64,000 nt of DNA, taken from positions 68,234,919-68,298,918 of the forward strand of contig CM069452.1 in assembly GCA_035610835.1 (NCBI GenBank), given 5' to 3'. The number at the start of each line of letters is the position of its first letter. The first letter of the stretch is position 1. Below the pieces are notes generated by a model. The model saw only the letters and a list, made by a program, of their open reading frames with translations, was not told where the DNA came from and did not search any database. This stretch comes from Ophiura sarsii (taxonomy: Eukaryota; Echinodermata; Ophiuroidea; Amphilepidida; Ophiuridae). Of the stretch, positions 55,840-64,000 are shown in pieces. The position numbers and the translations under genes were made by a program.

Positions 55840-56375
55840 AATCAATGTACAATCAATCAATATCAATTTTTTGTTTATTTATATACTTGGGGTATTATAA
55901 CCAAACATAGTTGTTGTATTGGTTGGGTTGTTTTTTTTTTTTTTTGGGGGGGGGTATTTATAAGCACACGCAAGAGAGGGCAACAGATAATTAAATGAAC
56001 ATTAAGGACCCTGCTGGATATGCGTAATATGTGTGTGCTATTATAGGGGGTAACTAGTGCAATATATAATTAAACTAACGCACTTCGCATTTACACAACG
56101 TGTCAGTTATGAAACATGCGATTGGTTTGTCTGCACACACCCTCAACCAGACTGGTATGAGGATGCATTTTGTAAAATGTTATTGTACCTTAGTTGACTT
56201 ATATTTCATCGGGGATCCAAAATGCATCATCTTTGTTATTGGTATGTTCATGTATCTAACTGCTATTTTGCATTTTTTGAAGTTGTGACCTCTGACCTAG
56301 TGTCAGTCATGTGATCTGTGTATACCTTTTGGAGTATGATATTTGAGACTAAGTTTAGATTATAATCCAGCGGTA
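55840..56375. other. Unassigned DNA
   Basis: Contains a T tract and a G tract near 55931-55956. The open frame at 56100-56288 resembles no known protein. Confidence 0.4.
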
Positions 56376-56525
56376 CATCATCGGGTTATAATCCACAAGT
56401 ATCCGCTAGTGGGATATAGCCAAAAAAGGTGTCCGCATGCGGATACTTGTGGATACTTCAGAAAAAAGTATCCATGTGGTATCGGATTAGTATCCGGTAT
56501 AAGTATCTGATACTAACCTGGTACC
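56376..56525. repeat. Cluster of GTATCC/GGATAC words
   Basis: AAGTATCCGCTAG, GTCCGCATGCGGATAC, AAGTATCC and GTATCCGG/TATCTGATAC occur within 150 bases, giving several short palindromes. It resembles in style the larger palindrome-filled elements but has no recognised ends. Confidence 0.55.
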
Positions 56526-57726
56526 TTTTTATTTTACCATGGGGGTATACCATGAAGAATCTAAATATTTTACTTTGAGACTAGCCTTTCATCAAGGCGT
56601 TGTTGGTTGTGCTGGTGTGTGTGAGCGCCTTAACAAGAGTGTAAGCGCCCTATTTAAAAATAGTGTGATACAATGCCTTGCCACAAAAAAAATCTTTGTG
56701 TTATGTTTTATATTGTTTTACGAAGATTTATCCTGGAAAAATTGTGATTGCTAATTGGTTGATATTAAATGATGTCATGATTTATTGGGCGATGTCATCG
56801 ATATCAAGTGCCATCTTTAAACGTTGTCGTCAATAAAATGACAAGGATAATGAGGAGATAATCGTGTATACGATGACAACATTGTTTGATCGACACATGC
56901 TTACACAGTAGAATAGCTATTTGTGCAAATAAGCCTAATTGCTCCGCTCGGCGGTCAACAGGTAATTTTGCGAGGTGTCTTTAACAAAGACTTTGAGACA
57001 TCAGCATTGTGCATATCCTTGGTTCAATTTTAAAAAGTTCCCCTTTATAAAAGGGGAACAAAAGGGGAACAATATCATCCACTCAAGAGTTTTAAAATTG
57101 AAAGTTACACTCATAGTTGGTTTCACAAGTTGAATTTAGTTGAATTCTTGTACAACTATCACTGTAATGCACCGGTTATGAAACCAATTATATTCTAGTG
57201 GATAGCTGCTTTGGACAAACATTTCAAACCAAGATCAGAAATGTTTTGACAAATTGGATTCATCATGATGCCCAACTGTATTTTGGCTCCCACTGTATGA
57301 GCATGAGCATATGAACCTTGGACACTAACAAATTTGATAATTGTCATAAAAAGAATTAACAAAACGTTACAGGTTTTTTTTGCAGTGCTGACATCTGCCA
57401 GTTATAGACCATGTCACCTCTTGTTGAACATGCATTGACTAGCTGTTGCATTGACTGCGTTTGTTACAGAAGACTGGTTTGGTTTAGTGTATGGTTTATA
57501 ATTATCAACACCCCTTTCATTGCGAGCATACTGGCAGGCAAGCTTTTGTTTGCTTGGCTGCTGTGACGTTACAGGTGATATTGTCTATAGATCATGTCAA
57601 AATTGAAACAATTGAATTTTGGAATAATCTCACAATACCCTTAATGTCAGTAAATTGGGTCTTTACAGGATAACATGAAATGAACTGTGATTTGAAGTGT
57701 ATAACAGAGTTATGCCTAATTCCCTG
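56526..57726. other. Unassigned DNA
   Basis: Only a small hairpin near 57040-57060 (TCCCCTTTTATAAAAGGGGA) is clear. Confidence 0.4.
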
Positions 57727-58239
57727 GGGTGCTCAGTGGTCATTACAAGGGGGTAATCAACTTTCAAAAAGTACTCTAAATAAGTAATTGCATTAATGTG
57801 AAAAAACACCCCATAAACAAGTATAGACAGTATTTTACATACCCTAAGTAAGTAATATTAGTATTTCCAATACCCTGAACAAGTAGTCAAAATATTTTGA
57901 TACCCTAAGCAAGTAATTTGTATAGTTTAAACTTCTTACCGAGTATGATACATTTAAAATCTTTTTTTTCCTTACCTAAAAGTATTATGAAACAAATGCC
58001 GAGCTGATCTATCAGATCACTTTTGCGACGGATACAGATTGAGAAATATATCCTGCCCATGTATCATGGCTATTTATAATCCTCACAAAGCAAATAAGGA
58101 CCCTATAAAAATGTAAGCCAATGTGAAAAGTGTACCCTTTTTCTTAATTTTGCTTGTTTTGATACCCTATTCATGTATGTAACGTTTCAAACTAACCTAA
58201 TTTAAACTAACGTGAATTTTTTTGACACGCCTGATACGC

Positions 58240-58241
<2 letters not shown>

Positions 58242-58301
<60 letters not shown>
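58242..58301 (+). repeat. Poly-G tract of 60 bases
   Basis: Uninterrupted G from 58242 to 58301 after ACGCCC. It is the longest homopolymer in the window; its exact length may be uncertain in the assembly. Confidence 0.9.
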
Positions 58302-58302
<1 letters not shown>

Positions 58303-58412
58303 ACTGACATTGGAAAAGGGTATAGGTATGTGCCGCGCTGAAGACCCCCTTTTTTACCCTCTGCTGCTAGCTCTTATGACCCCCTTTTGAGCCTAGCTGC
58401 ATCAGTTCTTAA

Positions 58413-58791
58413 AGGGGCATTGAGAGATGTATCGATATACTAAATGAGCAAATAACGTAAATAATCATCAACATAGCCCAAATCCAAAATGTCATACAAT
58501 TCCGACATCGCCTTCATGCCAAAATAAGCAAATAACGGCACTTCCGGGATGAGATTTGCCGCGAAAGTCCGTGAGTAAAACGATGCATAGCTTCCGAATT
58601 CAGCACCTGACTTTCGATATGATCATGATCATATCGAAACTAAGAAAATCATGAAATTTTATATGATAAACGGCGAATGTTGGTAAACTGTTTCAGATGG
58701 TAGTTATATGCCTAAGTATTACTTTGATGCAAAAAAACTGATTTCAAGGATAATTCAGGGCGCACTCCCATACGTATCTCTCAATGCCCCT
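58413..58791. mobile_element. TTAA family B element
   Basis: TTAA (58409-58412), AGGGGCATTGAGAGATGTAT; at the right ATACGTATCTCTCAATGCCC then CT and TTAA (58792-58795). The host repeat has an uninterrupted relative near 51950-51975 whose complement reads GCATCAACTCTTAAGACC with one TTAA. Confidence 0.92.
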
Positions 58792-59084
58792 TTAAGACCC
58801 CAATTTTATTGAAAATTCAAAAAACGTGAAATTTTGCGTTCCAAAGCCCCAATTCTTCCAAAATTTTGCGTTCTAAAAACAACAAAAAACAAAAATTTGC
58901 GTTCTTGCTAATCAAAATTGAACTATAGGCCAGTTCTCAAGACTTATTTGTTTGAAAAAATCAGTTCCTAAGACCCTATTTTTCATCATAAAATCCACTC
59001 AGTTCAGTTCTGTAGCCCCCCCCCCCCATTTTTTGAGACCCTGGGGGGCACACCCCTACCCAAAAAAAAGTTGAGTGCCTCCCC

Positions 59085-59116
59085 CCCCACCCACCCCCCC
59101 CCCCCCCCCCCCCCCG
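59085..59116. repeat. Poly-C tract
   Basis: C-rich run broken by a few A, ending CCCCCGGGC. Confidence 0.9.
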
Positions 59117-59155
59117 GGCTGATACGTACCATCCTGTAATGACCAATGAGCACCC

Positions 59156-61018
59156 TGCGCCAAATTCTCATGTAACGTTCAGTGTTTTCAATAATTTGGT
59201 CTCTTTTATTGGAAAAGCTTCAAGCACCATTTTTGTAGTCGAATTGCATTTGCAATAATTTCCACACGTTCAAATATTATTACTAAATATATTTTTATCT
59301 CCTGACATAGTCATTTTCTGTGTAAGACCACAGAATGACTAATTATACACTACGTATTATGCTATTACTAGTGCTAAGTATTGAATACACCTTTGGCACA
59401 TGGTGAGTGATGCGATGACCGGCTGCATTCTATTTATAGAATCATGAGAGAAAAAAATATTGGATTGATTTCAAAACACCACCACAATAACAAACCTATA
59501 TGAATTACTCATGTGTGTAGGTGTAACAACCAGAAGGGGTGGAAGAAGGGGGTTGGGGTGGGGGATAGTAAGGTAGATTTACAAAAAACAATTTTAGAAA
59601 AAAATGTGCAAATGTTTGCAAATTCTTTATTTAATTTTTTGAAATTTACTAAAATTTCCCAAAATGTTTAGGAAAAATAAATTTAAAAATGTCCAACCGT
59701 CTACTGGAGTATACCCTTGTATGTAGCGATAGAGGGCGCACTCACTGTGACTGCTCCCAAAACCGCCTGCTCCCTATCCTCTGATCTTACCCGGAGAACA
59801 AGGGTCTACTTGCATTGGATTTGACCTTTTGACCTCCGTATACTGTTACACTATGCTCATCCAAATCTGGATGCATGCGTAATGAGCAAATTGTTCGTGT
59901 GGGGTTCAAAATTGACCAATGGCAGACACAACAAATACGAAGTATATGAATATTTATATACCGTCTTTGCATGTTTTGCAACTTTTGATAAAATCCAAAA
60001 TCGGGGTTCAAAATAGCCGCCGTTCGGTCTAAAATTGCAACTTTAGGAGTAATATTTGACATAGGTCCTCGCCTAAAATATTTTCCTCAGAGATATCATT
60101 TCCGCATATGTAATTATTTCCATGCTATTTCCTATCTTTCAATATCGTGTAATAAAAAGCCTTTATACGTCCGGACAGGAACAGATAATTTGATCATTGT
60201 TTACGATACACTATGAACTCTTACACAGCCACAGTGATATCGCCTTCACGTGTTTCTAGATGTACAGACGGCAAATTCAATATTAGCGCATTATGAAGGG
60301 GTGTGATACTATCGTGACGCGAATTAAAAAGCATCGTCACTAGTAATCCCTAGTGTGCTTAAAGCGCAGTTCTTTGGTAAATCCAATGTCAGTAGACTGT
60401 GTATTGGTTCGGTTCTCGGATGGGGGCGGTTTTCGGCAAGGCGAAGTATCAGAGGGGTGTTGTTCGATTGTGTGACAGTGAAATTATACACGGTATACGA
60501 AGAAGACTAAACCGACCCTAGCTGAGAGGTCTGCCCGTAGAACAGGGTTAGGGTTTTTTCTGTTGCCTTATACCCAGGATGATCTAGAATAGATTTTGAT
60601 CCCTCGCCAGAATAAGTTTTTTGTATAAGATTTTTAAGTTTTAAGACCGGAAGTCAATTCAAGCAAGTATATCGGTTCTTTATTTTTCATTTATTTTTAA
60701 AAATCTATATTAACTTCACTAGCGATTGTTGGATAACTGTACAAATACTAAAACAGCATTATCAGAAATCATCCTAGGATATATAAATTATATAGAGGAA
60801 ATTAATGAGATTTCCTGTTTTAAATGCAGTGTAATATAGATAGATATCCTACTAGAACAAATTCAGTAGCATATGGCGACTTAAAATTATAATGAATCAG
60901 CATTTCACAAAATTATTTTTTCCACCATGAGTAGGGAATTTTGTTTCATTAAAATCAGCTAATGACACATGGCCATGCTTATAAGCAGCTAGTAAACTTT
61001 AACTACTTTCCAATGTCA
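59156..61018. other. Mostly unassigned AT-rich DNA
   Basis: No gene recognised. The minus-strand frame at 59787-60062 does not resemble a known protein. Confidence 0.4.
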
Positions 61019-61019
61019 G

Positions 61020-61050
<31 letters not shown>
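61020..61050 (+). repeat. Poly-C tract of 31 bases
   Basis: Uninterrupted C followed by TCCTCCC. Confidence 0.95.
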
Positions 61051-61053
<3 letters not shown>

Positions 61054-61496
61054 TCCCTTTAGCCTGCCCTATCCAATCAAATCATTGTTTTCTCATGGCA
61101 GGTAATGGTTTTCTATGCACACAACAATCGATTGGTATTAAAAGGCTAGTGTCAATAAGAAGAGGGTGCAATATTAATGCAAATAACAATTCAGAAATAA
61201 TTTAATGTTTAAAAGGGTTAGATTTTCATAATGGATCATTTCGACAAAAACTTGAAATCTACTATCGTTACAAAAAAAGTTTGTATTTTCCATCGGAAAT
61301 ATCACAGTTTCAAAATCTAAAATTCCCAAGAAAGCTGGGCGTTTGCGCAAGATATATATGAAAACGGTTTTGACAATATTAATAAAGTTCATACTGAACA
61401 AAATCGTATCACCTATGATGTTATCAGTTGAGTACAAGCGGTATAGTCTTCCTTTGAAGATCTTGTAGGATCGGTGTAATCTTTCAGGTATTATAA

Positions 61497-61522
61497 CCCC
61501 CTGAACACTACCTGCCTATACA
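61497..61522 (+). mobile_element. TTAA family D fragment
   Basis: Left end only: CCCCCTGAACACTACCTGCC after a decayed ATAA. Confidence 0.6.
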
Positions 61523-61542
61523 CACAACCAAATAAGTCCCCC

Positions 61543-61725
61543 TCCCCCTAGCATATACTAGAATATTTCAAAAAATAGTTGATGGATTTAAATAATTTTC
61601 AGCTAGAAAGATGCACCCAATTGTTAGGCACATTTTGATACCAAATTTGTTGGCCTTGAGACAATGCAACGATAAGAAATTGTGCCATTTATCAATTTTT
61701 ATACAGAAAAAAAGTGGCACTAAAT
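61543..61725 (+). repeat. Single-arm copy of the 53775-54400 fold-back repeat
   Basis: TAGCATATACTAGAATATTT, GATGCACCCAATTGTTAGGC, GACAATGCAACGATAAGAAA and AAAAAAGTGGCACTAAATC match the left arm at 53960-54138. Confidence 0.88.
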
Positions 61726-61953
61726 CTTGCTGGCTATATGGCTGGTTAATAATCAATATTAAGCAGATCATAATCATGTGCACCAATACATAGTAGCATA
61801 ATGACACATAATACACAAAGAAAGATCAATTTTATGGACAAAACGTCACTAGAAAGTGGATCTATATCTTCAGCCAACTCTGGATCAACGATCACATACC
61901 ATGCATTGATATAAAGACATCCAATGGACCTACGGCACATAATCTCCTGGCAT

Positions 61954-62245
61954 CAGTGGCGTACCCAGGGGGCTGGTGCCCCCCCCCCCCCCCCCCTAAA
62001 ATAACCCCATCGGTAAACACGACCCTCCGTCGGTAGATTATTTTCTGCTGGTTATGTGAACAACCTCATCACTACCCCCCCCCACCACTTATCAAGATTT
62101 CTGCTGCTGACGGGGGGGGAAATTGTGCAATTTTTACGATTTTCTTTTTTGGGGAGTCTGTAAAAAAAATTGTCGGTACATCATGCCGTTCGTCGGTACA
62201 ACTATGGCCGAGCCCCCCAGTTTCCAAAAGCTGGGTACGCCACTG
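61954..62245. mobile_element. hAT-like short element
   Basis: CAGTGGCGTACCCAG at the left and CTGGGTACGCCACTG at the right are perfect inverted 15-mers. The flanking octamers CCTGGCAT (61946-61953) and CCTGGAAT (62246-62253) differ at one base. Poly-C follows the left end, and CGGTACATCATGCCG/CGTCGGTACAAC words lie inside. The ends and 8-bp duplication indicate the hAT superfamily. Confidence 0.88.
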
Positions 62246-62259
62246 CCTGGAATGCTTTA

Positions 62260-62529
62260 AAACTCACAAAATGCCGCTAACCAATCAAAGCCGAGAGGTC
62301 GAGGTGACGTATTGCGCACCACGGATGTCCGATTTTTGGGTGAGGTCGACATGGCATACTTTACATGAGGTCAACCTGATGTGATGTTCTGGAACAGTCA
62401 GTTCAATTTTAGAACTTATTTCTATGAACATTTTCATCCTTATCAGGACTTATATACCTCTTCGATCTATAGGGATGATTGTCACTTTTCGATCCGGTGA
62501 CCCTCCGTTTTCAAGCCCCACGTCCCAAT
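62260..62529. other. Unassigned DNA
   Basis: No gene or clear repeat recognised. Confidence 0.35.
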
Positions 62530-62692
62530 CACGAAGCCAAGGCCCTCAGCTACACATTCGTGCAGTATACTGCGCTCACAATATAGGCTCGGTTGACTAC
62601 GTCAACGAAAACCGACGGCGCATGCGTTTGGAAAGGGACTTAGGATTAGCATTTTTTAGCACTCAGGGGGGTTAGGGTTAAGCTACAAGATA
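62530..62692 (+). repeat. Dispersed repeat with ATAGGCTCGGTTGACTACG, copy 3
   Basis: Same family as 52548-52665; includes GCAGTATACTGCGCTCACAA and a GGGTTAGGGTTAAG end. Confidence 0.7.
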
Positions 62693-62784
62693 ATACATTC
62701 CAGCCAGATCACTCATGTCACGCACTGATAATGCAGCCATAGATCAACCAATTTAACAGTACCTTCACTAGATGGTAAATTCTT

Positions 62785-63225
62785 GTTAACACTTTCAATG
62801 CGGCAGACATTCCAAAATTTTACAAAATGTTTCAAAAAAGTCAAAATTATTGAATTTCATCACCATATTGGGAATCACCATAAGAAATGTATCGAAATAA
62901 GTACAAATATGCCTACGGAATCATATCCAACCAGTTTTGTCCATGTACCTCTTCGGCTGATTAAACACATTTTTCGGCCCCCTATATCGTGACACCCAGG
63001 GCCCCCGTACAGGATGCGACCCGGCAGCAACACAAATTATTGACTTTTGGCCCCTAACTGACCTACTCATACCAGCAAACCTTTTGTACCTTCTCAGCTG
63101 ATTAAATGTTCTGGGCTCCTGGCCTACTAGTATTGGGTCAGTAATCCTTGAAAATTGGGAAAGGTTTCTGACAAATTGGTTGTATATATGGAGTGTTCAA
63201 CTAATTGCCGCGTGGAAAGCGTTAA
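62785..63225 (-). mobile_element. TTAA family A element, interrupted
   Basis: TTAACACTTTCAATGCGGC at the left; TTGCCGCGTGGAAAGCGTTAA at the right (both TTAA kept). The word ATGCCTAGTATTGG is split by about 205 bases (62917-63123). GCCTAC appears on both sides of the insert, a possible 6-bp duplication. Confidence 0.88.
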
Positions 63226-63394
63226 GACTTTTATCCTGCAAGGTGCCTTCTAGTCCCACTATGGGTTACAATGAAATCTACACATCAACTATCACCAGGT
63301 GGTCATCGCAACAAGATTTTTATCCCTGCAAGATTATATACATCCTTACCAAGATTATATCTTCCGGTCAAACTATCCTGTGAAACTCACTGAT

Positions 63395-63545
63395 AAACAT
63401 TTTTCTTAAATAATATATAGACTCGGACAAACTGGCGTGATTAAATTAACAATTAATTACTTTACAAATACACGTCTTGAACCCAGTCCCTTGATCTTCA
63501 CTATTGCGGCGAAGAATTAACCACTAGACAGAGCGGCTGTGTTTA
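63395..63545 (-). mobile_element. tRNA-Glu-like SINE
   Basis: On the minus strand: GCTCTGTCTAGTGGTTAATT (A box region, very close to the D-arm of animal tRNA-Glu), then TTCGCCGCAATAGTGAAG and ACTGGGTTCAAGACG (B box). A tail follows with CGCCAGTTTGTCCGAGTCTA and TATATTATT. The acceptor stem cannot be closed, so this is a SINE and not a tRNA gene. Confidence 0.7.
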
Positions 63546-63721
63546 CGTGGATGACAGATGAACGAGCGCTAATGTATACAAAGCCATTGTCTCAAGCACC
63601 TAAATACAAGTAGTAAATTATTAGCTGTATGTTGGCCTTTAAGCATGATTCTAGCAGCGAAACTCAATTGAATCCACACGAGGATCGAGCAAAGTATGCA
63701 AGCCGAGTAAGAGAAATGTAT

Positions 63722-63800
63722 TAATAATATATATTAGACTCAGACAAACTGGCGAGAATTAACAATGACTTTAAAAGTACACGGTCTCGAACCCAGTTTT
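63722..63800 (-). mobile_element. SINE tail, second copy, 5' part replaced by the 45-bp array
   Basis: On the minus strand: AACTGGGTTCGAGACCGTG (B box), TTTTAAAGTCATTG, CGCCAGTTTGTCTGAGTCTA and ATATTATT, matching 63395-63490. The upstream half expected from the other copy is absent and the tandem array begins there. Confidence 0.65.
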
Positions 63801-64000
63801 CCTCACACAGGTGTCATAATACCAATCCTCCATTGATCTCAGTTTCTTCACACAGGTGTCACAATACCAATCCTCCATTGATCCCAGTTTCTTCACACAG
63901 GTGTCACAATACCAACCCTCTATTGATCCCAGTTTCTTCACACAGGTGTCATAATACCAACCCTCCATTGATCCCAGTTTCTTCACACAGGTGTCACAAT
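63795..64000 (-). repeat. 45-bp tandem array, running off the window
   Basis: CACACAGGTG recurs at 63804, 63849, 63894, 63939 and 63984, exactly 45 bases apart. Each unit also has TCACAATACCAATCCTCCAT (or TCATAATACC) and TGATCCCAGTTTCTT. The period is 15 codons, so the minus strand stays open (repeat KKLGSMEDWYCDTCV). A repeat-encoded protein cannot be excluded because the array continues past the end, but its position against a SINE makes a satellite more likely. Confidence 0.93.

Larger units (their letters stand above)
57727..59155. mobile_element. Large G/C-tract repeat with inverted ends
   Basis: CTGGGGTGCTCAGTGGTCAT then TACA at the left; TGTAATGACCAATGAGCACC then CTG at the right. Inside are diverged direct words of the type TACCCTAAGTAAGTAAT (57840-57925), a G60 tract, a family B insertion and a block inverted relative to 51712-51990. 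It may be one composite element or a pile of related repeats. Confidence 0.55.

Noticed and set aside
63460..63545. Functional tRNA-Glu gene
   Set aside because: The A and B boxes are present but no acceptor stem closes, and a SINE-like tail follows that is shared with a second copy.

Overview
This is animal nuclear DNA: AT-rich, gene-poor and crowded with short inverted-repeat transposon remnants, satellites and long homopolymer C or G tracts. Nothing bacterial, viral or organellar was recognised. The one convincing protein gene encodes a type I membrane protein with three immunoglobulin-like domains. A marine invertebrate, perhaps an echinoderm, would fit the repeat density and the gene type, but the sequence alone does not fix the species.

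Layout. 0-5 kb: a 243-bp inverted repeat present three times, one pair enclosing a 30-bp palindromic satellite, then a hAT-type element with a perfect 8-bp target duplication. 4.7-13.3 kb: small DNA transposons, a pyrimidine tract and a duplicated two-block repeat. 13.3-19.5 kb: a broken partial copy of the Ig gene (about 17.05-18.27 kb) split by a TA-flanked transposon, then a 170-bp tandem array. 20.5-21.2 kb: an element filled with CCAATATTGG palindromes. 23.9-25.9 kb: the intact, apparently single-exon Ig-domain gene. 26-33 kb: nested TTAA-flanked and TA-flanked elements. 33.7-35.6 kb: two elements filled with CAGTATCG/CGATACTG palindromes plus a tRNA-like SINE head. 36-48 kb: fold-back elements and satellites of 13, 21, 39, 45-55 and about 100 bp. 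48-64 kb: more nested elements, a 126-bp array, a G60 tract, a hAT-type element, tRNA-Glu-like SINEs and a 45-bp array that runs off the end.

The clearest biology is in the transposons. At several sites the same repeat occurs both with and without an inserted element, so target duplications can be read directly. Three comparisons show TTAA duplicated exactly (47.7, 40.5 and 58.4 kb), which is the hallmark of piggyBac-type insertion; one shows TA (17.2 kb). At least seven unrelated TTAA-flanked non-autonomous families are present and no transposase was found. Two structural themes may be new: elements whose interior is an array of short perfect palindromes (three unrelated sequences), and a 39-bp satellite made by amplification of a transposon's own terminal inverted repeat.

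Most short open reading frames here lie inside repeats and were not called as genes. Boundaries of degraded elements are approximate, and all comparisons were made by eye.
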